A stretch of DNA of 48,605 bases from DTU078 sp002397345 (GTDB lineage Bacteria > Bacillota > Clostridia > Oscillospirales > CAG-272): NCBI GenBank assembly GCA_937875545.1, contig CALLYE010000042.1, positions 1-48,605 of the forward strand, given 5' to 3'. A model generated the notes under the pieces. It was not told the origin of the DNA. It saw nothing but the letters and a program-made list of their open reading frames with translations, and did no database searches. The translations under genes were made by a program, and so were the position numbers. Each line of letters starts with the position of its first letter. The stretch's first letter is position 1. Shown piece by piece: positions 9,603 through 18,451 of this stretch.

Positions 9603-9980
9603 GTTTTTTGGCGCATCACCACCGGCTTCACTTTCAATATTCCGCGCCGTTCCTTTGAACATAGATTCGGTAATCGCGTTTTTGTAAGAAGCCAGTTCGA
9701 GCGGCGAGGTCAGAAGTTCGATTTCCTCTTCAATGAGTAAATCTCGCGGTTTATCTTTGTGCCGTAGATTGTATATGAGAATACTCTGGTTCGCCAAAAG
9801 TGTGATGAGCCAACAAATTTCATCGAGTGCGAGCTCAAAATTTTCTGCTTTAAGCAATTTATCTCCGAGCGATTCAAGGCCTCCATATCTTTTCGATATT
9901 GCTTTTGTGGCGCGAGTGGTGAGAATCAACTCATAATCAACCCCACCGATAATAATGTTTGCGCTGCGTTCGTTATCCAT
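9588..9980 (-). CDS. Tail assembly chaperone, G-like short form
   Basis: The 130-residue protein (MDNERSANIIIGGVDYELIL, then RATKAISKRYGGLESLG and LANQSILIYNLRHKDKP) occupies the conserved G slot between the major tail protein and the tape measure. In this family the short form coats the tape measure during tail assembly. The reading frame ends at TAG 9588 to 9590, but a canonical slippery heptamer lies five codons before it and gives the extended GT form. The start at ATG 9980 follows a GGGGT sequence. Confidence 0.85.
   Translation of the reverse strand: MDNERSANIIIGGVDYELILTTRATKAISKRYGGLESLGDKLLKAENFELALDEICWLITLLANQSILIYNLRHKDKPRDLLIEEEIELLTSPLELASYKNAITESMFKGTARNIESEAGGDAPKNAEVG
9603..9609 (-). 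other. Programmed -1 ribosomal frameshift site, A AAA AAC
   Basis: On the minus strand the zero-frame codons read CCA AAA AAC, giving the heptamer A AAA AAC in the correct phase. A slip of one base leads into a 72-codon open frame that ends just before the tape measure gene. Both the motif and the location are those of G/GT frameshifting in siphophages. I did not identify the downstream stimulatory structure. Confidence 0.85.
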
Positions 9981-10030
9981 ATATTGTTACCCCATTATAA
10001 ATTTTCTGAATTGTCTGTAAGTATGGTTAA

Positions 10031-10630
10031 TCATGGCACAGGAGTGAAATCCGGCTCATACACAGTATCATACCAGTCAGTTATTACCTCGGGTTCGACA
10101 GCGTCGTCGTCCTCATTCGCTTCAGCTTTCCACGGGTGCAGATTTGCATTACCTGTGGCAGGTTTGTTGCGTCGCATGATAGTCCCTTCTATGCTCGGTG
10201 TCGAGAAGGTAATGGTGTCGCCTTTGGTTGCTAAGCTGGTAGACGGCACACCGAATTTAACTCGATAGAGCCATATATATTTGTACTTCCCATTTGCTTT
10301 TTTCGCGCGGAACCCTACAGCGACAGTTGCGCCGCCGTCCTCCGAAGCTGAGATTAAAACACCGTTATTATCAACGGTCGCGCCGGTCAGAGCCGCAGCG
10401 ACAGAGCGCTCGATTTCGTCCACGCCAAGCGTAAGTGTACCGCTTTGGAACTCCTGTATTGTATAAGCAGCGCCGTCGTCGGCGAAAAGAATCGCTTCCG
10501 CAAGCTCGATGGACATCTCCGCCGAGATTGCTTTAGCGAGTATGACAGGTGTGCCATATGTTTCAATTCCAGTGCCTGGGGCTTCGGTTATGGGCGCGTA
10601 AAAAAGGCGATCGAGCCCTATAGTTGCCAT
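10031..10630 (-). CDS. Major tail tube protein, phi13-type
   Basis: The 199-residue protein begins MATIGLDRLFYAPITE, the style of phi13-family major tail proteins, and continues with KAISAEMSIELAEAILFADD, then FQSGTLTLGVDEI and VGFRAKKANGKYKYIWLYRV, which are strong family hallmarks. It polymerises into the tail tube. It sits between the tail completion protein and the G chaperone, as expected. The ATG at 10630 has a GGAGG site. The acidic, proline-containing C-terminus is variable in this family. Confidence 0.9.
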   Translation of the reverse strand: MATIGLDRLFYAPITEAPGTGIETYGTPVILAKAISAEMSIELAEAILFADDGAAYTIQEFQSGTLTLGVDEIERSVAAALTGATVDNNGVLISASEDGGATVAVGFRAKKANGKYKYIWLYRVKFGVPSTSLATKGDTITFSTPSIEGTIMRRNKPATGNANLHPWKAEANEDDDAVEPEVITDWYDTVYEPDFTPVP

Positions 10631-10633
10631 TTT

Positions 10634-10990
10634 TCATACCTCCGTTATATAGTCTGGTGTTACATTGTAACACTTGCCACAATCAATGGCTGCATGGTGG
10701 AATTTTGTATCGCTTTCATACCCGATATATCGCCGGTCGGTTATAGTAAAATCCGCTCCGAGCAGCGCTATTGTTATCTGATGTTTACGCTGTAGATAAT
10801 TACCCTTAGAGAACAATGATATCCGCACTTCGGAAATGTCGGCGAGCGGCATATTGTCGCCGAACAAGGGGAAAATATCCGTCATCGGTGTTAAAACAAG
10901 ATATTCATCAGGCGGAACACCGCTGAAAATGCCCGTTTCCACCGGCAGAATCGGCGATAATAATGTATTCAACTCTTTTAATATATTCAA
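10634..10990 (-). CDS. Tail completion / tail terminator-like protein
   Basis: The 118-residue protein (MNILKELNTLLSPILPVETG, then DEYLVLTPMTDIFPLFGDN and EVRISLFSKGNYLQRKHQI) is in the slot of the tail terminator, between the HK97 gp10-like protein and the tail tube. It probably caps the tail for head joining. The start is TTG at 10990, set by a GGAGG ribosome site ten bases before it, and it overlaps the stop of the preceding gene. The call rests on gene order plus the general fold pattern. Confidence 0.75.
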   Translation of the reverse strand: MNILKELNTLLSPILPVETGIFSGVPPDEYLVLTPMTDIFPLFGDNMPLADISEVRISLFSKGNYLQRKHQITIALLGADFTITDRRYIGYESDTKFHHAAIDCGKCYNVTPDYITEV

Positions 10991-11403
10991 ATGCCGTCTA
11001 CCTCCGTATTGAATTTTTCGGTCATCGCTTCAATGGCGGCTTTCCTACTTGCCGACCTTGCGGGTTTGAGGAACGGTCGAGCCGGTTGGTTGTACTTACC
11101 GTACTCGATGATATTGGCTATTTTAGCATTCGATTCACCATCGGAGCGAGGTTCATTGAATCCTGCTTTGATGTCCCATCCAGAGCCGTCGCGCTTTTGC
11201 TTAGCGGGAGACAGTCCGAGCGAGCGTTCCAACTCGCCGGTGGCGTTCGGAGATAAGACGGACTGCAAATTACTACGAACCTTGGCAAGCACAACTTCAC
11301 CACCCGCTTCGAGAACCTTAGGAATTATCTCATCGGTTTTGTCGGCAAGGCGGGAGAGCCGCTTTTCAAAATCAACAGGCAGCCGGATTGATACGCGAGC
11401 CAT
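10987..11403 (-). CDS. HK97 gp10-like neck/tail component
   Basis: The 138-residue protein matches the HK97-gp10 family: basic amphipathic N-terminus (MARVSIRLPVDFEKRLSRL), then VVLAKVRSNL, GWDIKAGFNEPRS and the family signature IANIIEYGKYNQPARPFLKP. These proteins lie at the head-tail junction. The ATG at 11403 has a GGGAG site and shares its first bases with the end of the preceding gene, suggesting coupled translation. Confidence 0.9.
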   Translation of the reverse strand: MARVSIRLPVDFEKRLSRLADKTDEIIPKVLEAGGEVVLAKVRSNLQSVLSPNATGELERSLGLSPAKQKRDGSGWDIKAGFNEPRSDGESNAKIANIIEYGKYNQPARPFLKPARSASRKAAIEAMTEKFNTEVDGI

Positions 11404-11735
11404 CAATTAACGCTCCCTTCAATCAATTTTGCGAGACAATCAATATACATACCGCGCCCACGCACATCCTCAGCATTGATTATGTTATACCGTCCGTCGG
11501 CACAAACGATAAACATTGTTGTATACACCGTCACGCCGGGAATCTTGCGGAAACGGAACAGCGCGGACGCTTCAGCGAAGGCCGCCATGTTCGCCCACCG
11601 CTCCGAGCCGTGCCTATCTTCCTTATACGCACGGACAGACGCGAGGATATTGTCACCGGTCGTAACAAACCCTTCCGCGTCTTTGACCGGCGCGGTTGAA
11701 ACTATATCGATGAATGTATTCATTTTTATAGCCAT
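11403..11735 (-). CDS. Phage head closure protein (gp16/gpFII-like)
   Basis: The 110-residue protein has the head-tail adaptor pattern: an early strand with NTFIDIVSTAPVKDAEGFV, then SVRAYKEDRHGSERWANMAA and FRKIPGVTVYTTMFIVCADG, ending in RGMYIDCLAKLIEGSVN. Such small beta proteins plug the connector after packaging. It follows the gp6-like connector gene. The ATG at 11735 with a GGAGTG site is preferred over an upstream start inside the neighbour. Confidence 0.85.
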   Translation of the reverse strand: MAIKMNTFIDIVSTAPVKDAEGFVTTGDNILASVRAYKEDRHGSERWANMAAFAEASALFRFRKIPGVTVYTTMFIVCADGRYNIINAEDVRGRGMYIDCLAKLIEGSVN

Positions 11736-11737
11736 AA

Positions 11738-12058
11738 TTAAACACTCCATTGATGGCGGTCAAGCCGCAATAACATATTCACCGTGTCCCATACCTGCCG
11801 ACCTGCTTGAACACTATCGGCGAAGAAACCGCCAGTGCTGCCGTCCCGATTCTCGTAAAAGTGAGACGACAGCATAATGACGGCTTGCTCGGTGGTCGGC
11901 GGCATGGGATTATTAGTATAATATCCGGCGGAGATATGCTGATAACTTTCCGCATAGGAGACGGCAGCGGCAATATAGCTGAGTAACAAGCCGTCATCCA
12001 CATCGTGGGTTAGAATTAAATTCGCTTTAACCCTGGGAAGCAGGTTATCGGTAGTCAT
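11738..12058 (-). CDS. Head-tail connector protein (gp6-like)
   Basis: The 106-residue, mostly helical protein (LLPRVKANLILTHDVDDGLL, SYIAAAVSYAESYQHISAGY, TEQAVIMLSSHFYENRDGS, then VWDTVNMLLRLDRHQWSV) is a gp6-like adaptor that docks on the portal ring. The pattern of three to four helices with the HFYENRDG segment is characteristic. It lies between the head fibre protein and the head closure gene, matching standard HK97-type order. Confidence 0.9.
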   Translation of the reverse strand: MTTDNLLPRVKANLILTHDVDDGLLLSYIAAAVSYAESYQHISAGYYTNNPMPPTTEQAVIMLSSHFYENRDGSTGGFFADSVQAGRQVWDTVNMLLRLDRHQWSV

Positions 12059-12076
12059 GCCGTCGTCTCCTCTCTA

Positions 12077-12424
12077 TTATTCAGCCGCCATCAATCCCGC
12101 CGTTATGAGCTTGGCGAGTAGGGCGTTGAAATCGGTAACCAGACTGGCGGCATCGGTGGCGGTGCTGTCAGCCTGGTTATCCATAACTGGTATATCTGGA
12201 TATGTCGGGACATAAAGAATACCATCCTCGCCTATCTTGGCAGGGACGGTATCGGTTATTTCCTTTGTCGAGGCTTTTACGCCGCCGAGGGTAGATTCGG
12301 TGGCCGCTAATAGTGGGTCGGCGGCAAGTCCGGTAACGACGGCGCCCTCCTGTATTTCGAGAGTACCGCCGATGACGGTCTTTTCACCGCCCTGCTCGGT
12401 GTGGTTTTTAGTGTTGTAACTCAT
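12077..12424 (-). CDS. Head fibre-like protein
   Basis: A 115-residue protein immediately follows the major capsid gene. It contains IGGTLEIQEGAVVTGLAAD and ATESTLGGVKASTKEI, then LYVPTYPDIPVMDNQADS and a helical tail LVTDFNALLAKLITAGLM. This resembles the head fibre family related to phi29 gp8.5, which decorates capsids. The ATG at 12424 is preceded by GGGGGG. The family call is from memory of the repeated GG.L.I..GA pattern and is fairly confident. Confidence 0.75.
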   Translation of the reverse strand: MSYNTKNHTEQGGEKTVIGGTLEIQEGAVVTGLAADPLLAATESTLGGVKASTKEITDTVPAKIGEDGILYVPTYPDIPVMDNQADSTATDAASLVTDFNALLAKLITAGLMAAE

Positions 12425-12438
12425 GTTATTGCCCCCCT

Positions 12439-13635
12439 TTATACATGCTGCTGGAGAACTTTTACAGATTCAGGTAATACGAGCTTACCGTCCACACGCT
12501 GTGTGGCGATGAAGCCTACCTGCCCTGTTACCGCAAACAACTCGTTTAGCCGCTTAAACACACGCCCCTGACGGTCGGCTACCCAGTAATAACTGAAATC
12601 ACCGAACGCGACGGTTTTCGCAGTTGCGGCTATTGCCGGCATATATGCAGATGTGTATACAGGACGGTTCAATATGGTATCGGGAGTTCCAGCCTGTACC
12701 GAAGGCTGCCAGAGATATTGCCCCTGACCGTCTTTGAGCTTGCGAATCGCTTTGACGGTAGAGTCGTTCATAATGAAAGACGCGCGATTGCGATATGGCG
12801 CTTTGAGAGAGTAGAACAGGTCTATTACTTCATCCATGATAATCGCTGTAGCTCCGGCTGTAGTTGCTCCGGTCTGTGCGCCGCCGACTGCCGCAAGTAT
12901 GCCGGTGGGCTTGCCCAAACCGTCGCCGGTGAAGAATGCCTCCTCTTCCTTAGTTCCTATACGGCGCGCGAACTCACGCGAGATGTAGGCTTCGAGGTTG
13001 AACACGCTGTCGTTGAGCAGCTCCTCGGACACTTTTATCATGGTCGCGAGTTTATACGCACCGATGGAGACCTGACCGAAGCTGTCGTCAGTGTCCGGAA
13101 TAGTGCCTTCCTCGTCTACCCATGACGCGGTGCCTTTGGATGCCACGACGGGGATTTTACGGTCGCCGGAGGATGTGGTAATTACATTAGCCAATCTGCG
13201 GAATATGTTCTCGTCCTCGAGCCCTTCGACGAGTGTGCGTTCGAACTCGTCGGGAACGAGATAACCACCCTCGCTGTCCTCTCCGACCTTCAAAGCGTTC
13301 TTAATATCGTAATGCGGGTTTTTGGAACGCATCACATTCCAGAACGCCTTTTTGTAATCATCCGAAGCCCTGCCGGTCTTAGCTTCGGCGGAATTGCTCG
13401 GCACACCTAAAATGGGAGCGGACGTAGGTTTCGCCATCTCAAGGTCATACGCCGCCTGACGCTCCAGCCGCTCGATTTCTTTACCGAGCGCGACCATATC
13501 GGCTTCCATTTTGTCATATTCGGTGGCGGCTTCTGCGGAGACAAGACCGTCGGCTCCGCGTTTTTGGTCGAGGAACCCCTTAGCGGTGTTCCAGATTTTG
13601 TTGCGCTTCTCGCGCAGTTCGAGAATTTTACTCAT
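12439..13635 (-). CDS. Major capsid protein, HK97 family
   Basis: The 398-residue protein starts with a coiled-coil scaffold region (about 1 to 75, MSKILELREKRNKIWNTAKG), probably removed by the adjacent ClpP-like protease. The HK97 fold then follows: VPDEFERTLVEGLEDENIFR, TIMIKVSEELLNDSVFN near the middle of the protein, EEEAFFTGDGLGKPTGIL and the C-terminal YTSAYMPAIAATAKTVAFGD. It builds the icosahedral shell. The ATG at 13635 is preferred because a GGAGG element precedes it. Confidence 0.97.
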   Translation of the reverse strand: MSKILELREKRNKIWNTAKGFLDQKRGADGLVSAEAATEYDKMEADMVALGKEIERLERQAAYDLEMAKPTSAPILGVPSNSAEAKTGRASDDYKKAFWNVMRSKNPHYDIKNALKVGEDSEGGYLVPDEFERTLVEGLEDENIFRRLANVITTSSGDRKIPVVASKGTASWVDEEGTIPDTDDSFGQVSIGAYKLATMIKVSEELLNDSVFNLEAYISREFARRIGTKEEEAFFTGDGLGKPTGILAAVGGAQTGATTAGATAIIMDEVIDLFYSLKAPYRNRASFIMNDSTVKAIRKLKDGQGQYLWQPSVQAGTPDTILNRPVYTSAYMPAIAATAKTVAFGDFSYYWVADRQGRVFKRLNELFAVTGQVGFIATQRVDGKLVLPESVKVLQQHV

Positions 13636-13657
13636 AATAGTTGCTACCTCCAAAAAA

Positions 13658-14368
13658 TTAATGTATAATGAGATTTAAACGCTGTGTAAGTATATCAGCC
13701 GGAACACCCGGCGTGACGCCCGACGGGGCGGGGCTTTTAGGCTTGATTTTATCAAGCAGCGAGTTTGTGACGGCGCGTCGGCTGAAAGCGAAAACCACAT
13801 CGTCGGCAGTTTTGCGCTTTTCATCCTCGAGGATGCCGTCGGCGAAACCTAGTTCAATCGCTTTGTTGGCGTTCATCCAAGTTTCCGAGTCCATCCAGTG
13901 AGATATTTTAACCCTTGATTGATTTGTCTTGATTTGGTAAGCGTTGATGATTGATTCCTTCACCTCGGCGAGCATATCAATAGCCTTCTGCATTTCCTCG
14001 CTGTCTCCGATAGCGATTGTGAAGGGATTATGTAGCATCATCAGTGCGGTCGGAGCCATGAGTACCTTTGTCCCCGCCATTGCTACAACTGACGCAGCAC
14101 TTGCCGCGATGCCGTCGATTTTCACGGTAATATTATGCGGATAGTCCACGAGCATCGCATAAATTTGACTCGCTGCTATCACATCGCCGCCCGGAGAATT
14201 TACCCAAATTGTAATGTCACCCTCGCCGGAGAACAGCTCGTCACGGAACAACTTCGGAGTTATTTCGTCGCCCCACCAACTTTCGTCAGCAATGGTGCCG
14301 TCAAGGTAAAGAGTGCGCTCTAATGTGGTTTCGTCGCGTATCCATCTCCAAAACCGATTAATTTTCAC
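13658..14368 (-). CDS. Head maturation protease, ClpP-like
   Basis: The 236-residue serine protease of the ClpP fold processes the capsid scaffold. Key motifs are WVNSPGGDVIAASQIYAML, GIAASAASVVAMAG with the catalytic serine, and LMMLHNPFTIAIGD with the catalytic histidine, followed by helices to DGILEDEKRK. It starts at GTG 14368, sharing one base with the portal stop (TAGTG), so translation is coupled. Portal, protease and capsid in this order are the classic HK97-type head module. Confidence 0.95.
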   Translation of the reverse strand: MKINRFWRWIRDETTLERTLYLDGTIADESWWGDEITPKLFRDELFSGEGDITIWVNSPGGDVIAASQIYAMLVDYPHNITVKIDGIAASAASVVAMAGTKVLMAPTALMMLHNPFTIAIGDSEEMQKAIDMLAEVKESIINAYQIKTNQSRVKISHWMDSETWMNANKAIELGFADGILEDEKRKTADDVVFAFSRRAVTNSLLDKIKPKSPAPSGVTPGVPADILTQRLNLIIH

Positions 14369-15600
14369 TATATATCATCCCTTTCATTTGAGGAGTAGGC
14401 AGCGCCCACATCCCGTAATTTTACCATGTTGCCGTTCAAAACGTGAGTGAAACCACCTTCTTCCTCAGAAAGCAAGTTCATGTCCTCCAAGCTCCGAACA
14501 TCGTTAACCGAGAAGAAACCATTTTGTATACCAGTACTGTATCCCTGCATACGCGATTGATAATCCCCGCGCAGGAGTCCGTCTACGTTAAATTTAATGA
14601 ACACGTTACTTTTTTCACTCGGTAATATTAACGCCTGTTGTAACGATTGCTCCCAGCGGATCACCCAAGGATCGAGAGTGTATTTAACAAATTCAAGGCT
14701 CTGTTGCTCAATATTAGAAAAGCTGGACTTCTCGAGATCGCCGACCATATGTGGCGGTACTCGGAATATACGGGCGATTTCGTTGATTTGGAATTTCCGC
14801 GTCTCGAGAAACTGGGCTTGTTCAGGCGGTATGGACATCTGATGAAACTTTAGACCCTCCTCCAGCACGGCGACTTTGTGGGCGTTCGTGCCGCCGAATT
14901 GCGACTGCCAGCTCTCACGCAGCCGTTCGGCTTGCTCCGGTTTTATAACCCCGGGGTGCTCGAGTACGCCGCCCGGGTTCGCGCCGTTGGCGAAGAATTT
15001 CGCGCCGTAGTCCTCGGTCGCGAGCGCCATGCCGATACTGTTTTTCGCCATTGCTATAGGGCTATACCCGACAAGCCCATCGAACCCGAGGCCGGGGATA
15101 TGTAATACATTTTCCCGCTGTATCATAACCTTGCCATTGTCGGTTTGGTAGGTGTAAAACAACTCGCCGGACTTGTTACGGTCAACATCCATTTTATCGG
15201 GCAGCATCGGGTAAAGCGCGATGGGGTAACCTCGTCCGTCACGTATGATTTGTGCAAACGCGTTTCCCCACAGGAGCAGATGAACCATGAGTGTTTCGCG
15301 GAATACGAACGATGTCATTTCATTATTCGGCTCATCGTGTAGTAATCGGTAGAGCGGATGCGTCACCGTCCGCTCCTTGCCGCCGTCTTTGGTGTACCGA
15401 TAAATATGGAGCGGCAGGCTAGCTATAGATTCGGATAGAATTCGCACACACGCATAGACCGCGCTCGTTTGCATCGCCGTCCGTTCATTGACAGCTTTGC
15501 CGGACGTTGTGCCGCCGAAAAGGAAACTCCAGCCGCCGCCGACACGGTTTTTAGGTTTGTCGCGGGGCCGAAACAAACCCCCGAAGATGCTTTTTTTCAT
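14368..15600 (-). CDS. Portal protein, HK97 family
   Basis: The 410-residue portal protein forms the dodecameric DNA gate at the capsid vertex. Signatures include AVNERTAMQTSAVYACVRIL near residue 40, SIASLPLHIYRYTKDGGKER, HLLLWGNAFAQIIRDGRGYP, the LHIPGLGFDGLVGYSPIA segment and EIARIFRVPPHMVGDLEKSS in the C-terminal half. It lies between the large terminase and the protease, with a few bases of overlap at the start. Length fits the family. Confidence 0.97.
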   Translation of the reverse strand: MKKSIFGGLFRPRDKPKNRVGGGWSFLFGGTTSGKAVNERTAMQTSAVYACVRILSESIASLPLHIYRYTKDGGKERTVTHPLYRLLHDEPNNEMTSFVFRETLMVHLLLWGNAFAQIIRDGRGYPIALYPMLPDKMDVDRNKSGELFYTYQTDNGKVMIQRENVLHIPGLGFDGLVGYSPIAMAKNSIGMALATEDYGAKFFANGANPGGVLEHPGVIKPEQAERLRESWQSQFGGTNAHKVAVLEEGLKFHQMSIPPEQAQFLETRKFQINEIARIFRVPPHMVGDLEKSSFSNIEQQSLEFVKYTLDPWVIRWEQSLQQALILPSEKSNVFIKFNVDGLLRGDYQSRMQGYSTGIQNGFFSVNDVRSLEDMNLLSEEEGGFTHVLNGNMVKLRDVGAAYSSNERDDI

Positions 15601-17207
15601 ACAAACAAAATTCCCCTTTCCGCGTACACACTTTCATTCCCTCCGCTTGCGAGCGTCGCTCTGGCGAAGCCCATTATCATCGCCACAACGCCGTCGATTT
15701 TCTCTGTGGACTTCTTTTTATTAGGCTTGATATTACCCGCCGCGTCCTGATCTATAACTACGTTCGCCATGTTCCAGTCGAGGACTGGGTGCTTGCCGTG
15801 TCGGATTTTACCTTCCATGACAAACTGGAAGAAGTCCTTCGACGGCGGCGACATGGATATGAACCCCTGCCCGAATGGAATAACCTCGAAGCCGTGTTCC
15901 GCGCCCAGTTCCTCAAGATCACGTCGGATCTTCTCGGCGCCGTACCGGTCGTAGGCTATCTCGCGAATGCGGTAACGCTCGGAAAGCTTGGCGATGAACG
16001 CTACAATGTAATCGTAATCGACGACATTTCCCTCAGTGGTATTGAACACGCCCATCTTACGCCACACAGCATAAGGTACATGGTCCCGCCGGGTACGCAG
16101 ATCGATTGCCTCCTCCGGCAGCCAGAAATGCGGCAGGATGGCATATTTGTTATCATAAACGCCCGGCGGGAACACAAGCACAAGCGCGGTCAAGTCTCCT
16201 GTGGATGATAAGTCTAACCCGCAATAACAGTCTCGACCCTCATAATCGCCCCAGTCTATTTCCTCGCCGAGTGCGTCCCATTTGTCCATATGCATCCATC
16301 GGATATCGGCGTTGCACCACTCGTTGAGCCGGAATTGCCTGAAGTGCATTTCCTCGGCAGGGTTCTGTTTAGCTTGCTCAAAAGCGGCGCGTATCGTTTC
16401 GAATGGTATAGTTACATCTATCGAGGGATTACAGCGCCGCCATACTGCGGGATCTGTCCAGTCCTCGCCGTCCTCGATACCGTAAATTACAGGATAGAAC
16501 GACGGGTCGACCTTCGCGCCGCTTAGTATATCTTTCGATTTACAGTGTAACTCATAGCATATGCTCGTGCGGTCGCGACCGGCGGTTGTAATAATCCAGT
16601 AGAGTGGCTGGCGTCGTGCGTCGCCGGTGTATTTGGTCATTGTGTCAAAGAGCTCGCGGGTCTGCTGCGCGAATAGTTCGTCGAAGATAAGCCCGGATAC
16701 GTTGAACCCCTGCTTTGACTTAACCTCTGACGATAATACCCGGTAGAAACTGTTGGTGTGTTTGAATACAATTCGCTTTGTTGACGGGACAACCTTGCAT
16801 ATCGACATGAGGTCGCGGTTCTGCATAACCATGTTCTGCGCGGTATCGAACACGATACGCGCCTGATTGATATCATTGGCGATGGAATAGACCTCGGCGC
16901 CCGCCTCGCCGTCGGCGAATAACAGGTATAGTGCAATCGCCGCCGCAAACTCGGACTTACCGCTCTTTTTTGGCAGCTCAATATATGTCATTCTGAACTG
17001 TCGGTAACCGGTTTCTTTATCAACGATTCCGAAGATATCGCGGACAATCTGCTCCTGCCACGGCATCAGCCGGAACGGTTTCCCGTACCACTCACCTTTG
17101 GTGAACCGCAGCATGTGCATGAAGTTGACCGCAAAATCGGCGCACCGAGCATCGTAGCGGCTGGTCGGTAGCATAAGCAGAGTTGGTTTGTATATGTAAT
17201 CGCTCAA
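15597..17207 (-). CDS. Terminase large subunit
   Basis: The 536-residue packaging motor has an ATPase half with a variant Walker A (ELPKKSGKSEFAAAIAL) and Walker B (SGLIFDELFAQQTREL) with the catalytic glutamate, then a nuclease half starting DCYCGLDLSSTGDLTALVLV. It drives DNA into the prohead and cuts the concatemer. The TTG at 17207 is chosen because AGGAGG lies seven bases upstream; the longer frame before it has no supporting site. It follows two small accessory genes. Confidence 0.96.
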   Translation of the reverse strand: MSDYIYKPTLLMLPTSRYDARCADFAVNFMHMLRFTKGEWYGKPFRLMPWQEQIVRDIFGIVDKETGYRQFRMTYIELPKKSGKSEFAAAIALYLLFADGEAGAEVYSIANDINQARIVFDTAQNMVMQNRDLMSICKVVPSTKRIVFKHTNSFYRVLSSEVKSKQGFNVSGLIFDELFAQQTRELFDTMTKYTGDARRQPLYWIITTAGRDRTSICYELHCKSKDILSGAKVDPSFYPVIYGIEDGEDWTDPAVWRRCNPSIDVTIPFETIRAAFEQAKQNPAEEMHFRQFRLNEWCNADIRWMHMDKWDALGEEIDWGDYEGRDCYCGLDLSSTGDLTALVLVFPPGVYDNKYAILPHFWLPEEAIDLRTRRDHVPYAVWRKMGVFNTTEGNVVDYDYIVAFIAKLSERYRIREIAYDRYGAEKIRRDLEELGAEHGFEVIPFGQGFISMSPPSKDFFQFVMEGKIRHGKHPVLDWNMANVVIDQDAAGNIKPNKKKSTEKIDGVVAMIMGFARATLASGGNESVYAERGILFV

Positions 17208-17314
17208 CGGCGCGCCTCCTTCCACGAAAAAAAGACCTCCGTTGGTCTTATGGGGAATATATATGTGAACGAGGCACAGCCCCCTATGCCGGGAGCGTCC
17301 TCGGAATTGTTTTA

Positions 17315-17653
17315 TCAATCGTGTTCTATACTTGGCATATATGCTGCCCAGAATGGAAACACGCGTCCGTCTGACATTACAAGCACACCGTCATCTCGGT
17401 GCCGCTGTTTCACGAGTATGCAGTGCCATATACCGTCGCTGTCAATGCGGCACAAGCTAGCGTTATCTTCGATGAACCATCGATCTACACATAAATCCGT
17501 GATGAAGTTCTCGTAATCGATGGCGGGTATCGAAATTATTTTCTCTATAATGTATGGGACCGCATATTTTGGGTGATATATCACGAGTAAATCATCAATC
17601 CGAAATGGTAAGCGAACAAAATATGCTTTAGGATGTTTTTGTACTTTATTCAT
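17315..17653 (-). CDS. Conserved small phage protein (DUF6329-like)
   Basis: The 112-residue protein (MNKVQKHPKAYFVRLPFRID, then KYAVPYIIEKIISIPAIDYE and IWHCILVKQRHRDDGVLVMS) resembles a family of unknown function seen just upstream of the large terminase in clostridial phages. It contains no catalytic motif I recognise. The ATG at 17653 is set by a GGAGG site and overlaps the stop of the preceding gene by eight bases, which indicates coupled expression. Confidence 0.65.
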   Translation of the reverse strand: MNKVQKHPKAYFVRLPFRIDDLLVIYHPKYAVPYIIEKIISIPAIDYENFITDLCVDRWFIEDNASLCRIDSDGIWHCILVKQRHRDDGVLVMSDGRVFPFWAAYMPSIEHD

Positions 17654-18317
17654 CGCCCGTAACCTCCTTTCGGCTCGAACTGCCCGGCATCTTAGAAAGT
17701 AGTATCTTCCTCGCCGATTTATACTCATCGCCGATAAATCCAAGAGAAAGTAAAACACATCTCATTGCGTACTTCGGAGAACCTTGAATTTCCTTCTCCT
17801 TAGCGGTCACACGCTTCTTTTCTTTTGCTGTCATACAGAGCCTCTCGATCAGTGTCGCGTATGCTTGCACATGGTCTGCGTCGGAATCGGGTTCGAACCA
17901 TGGGAAGCACAGCTTGCCCCCGTCTTCGTCCGTCTGACGGATGGGTAAATCCTCTGCTCCGAGCGCCATTCTTAGCAGCGCGGATTTGGCGGTAATGATT
18001 TTTGTAAGATTATCGAGCTTTTCGGGGGTAAACCCTGTCATCGGCATTTCAATCGAAAGACGCTCGGGTGTAGTGGCAGGTGCGGGAACATCGTCGTCAT
18101 ACTCAACTTCACCGATAAATCCGTGACCTGCAAGCTTTTCAACAAGCTCACTGTTATCGGGACCTGTGACTGTACCATCTTTTTCGATGAAATATTCGCC
18201 TATCTCATATTGAAAAGACGGAGCACCTAAATATTGGGTGGTAGAATTCAACTCTTGGCTCAAAGCGCCTACAAGTGACTTCCTCCTGTCACCCATGCAG
18301 TTGTAATAAATCTTCAT
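17646..18317 (-). CDS. Prophage accessory protein of the so-called virulence-related family
   Basis: The 223-residue protein begins MKIYYNCMGDRRKSLVGALS and continues with LNSTTQYLGAPSFQYEIGEY and GTVTGPDNSELVEKLAGHGF. This matches a family frequent in Firmicute prophages and often labelled virulence-related without functional proof. The middle is acidic and proline-rich (VEYDDDVPAPATTPERLS) and the C-terminal half is helical and basic. The ATG at 18317 begins the conserved region. Its role is unknown; nothing in the sequence shows toxicity. Confidence 0.6.
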   Translation of the reverse strand: MKIYYNCMGDRRKSLVGALSQELNSTTQYLGAPSFQYEIGEYFIEKDGTVTGPDNSELVEKLAGHGFIGEVEYDDDVPAPATTPERLSIEMPMTGFTPEKLDNLTKIITAKSALLRMALGAEDLPIRQTDEDGGKLCFPWFEPDSDADHVQAYATLIERLCMTAKEKKRVTAKEKEIQGSPKYAMRCVLLSLGFIGDEYKSARKILLSKMPGSSSRKEVTGDE

Positions 18318-18432
18318 CGTTTGTTGACCTCGTTTTTCATTGATTCCGAAGCGCGCCCTTCGGTGTATCACATATTACCGTAATAGCTGAAACATATCAA
18401 CCATATACACGATAATATATGTACCGAAAATC

Positions 18433-18451
18433 AAGCACCAGTCTTGTGCTT
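18433..18451 (-). terminator. Short hairpin at the end of the Dam-like gene, possible weak terminator
   Basis: On the minus strand AAGCAC and GTGCTT pair around a seven-base loop exactly at the stop codon, followed by GATTTTC. The U-tract is short and the stem only six base pairs, so it may only slow polymerase or mark mRNA processing. The next gene on this strand starts about 115 bases further on. Confidence 0.3.

Noticed and set aside
17207..17318. Longer N-terminus of the large terminase
   Set aside because: The 37 extra residues lack conservation style and a ribosome site, whereas TTG 17207 has AGGAGG at seven bases.
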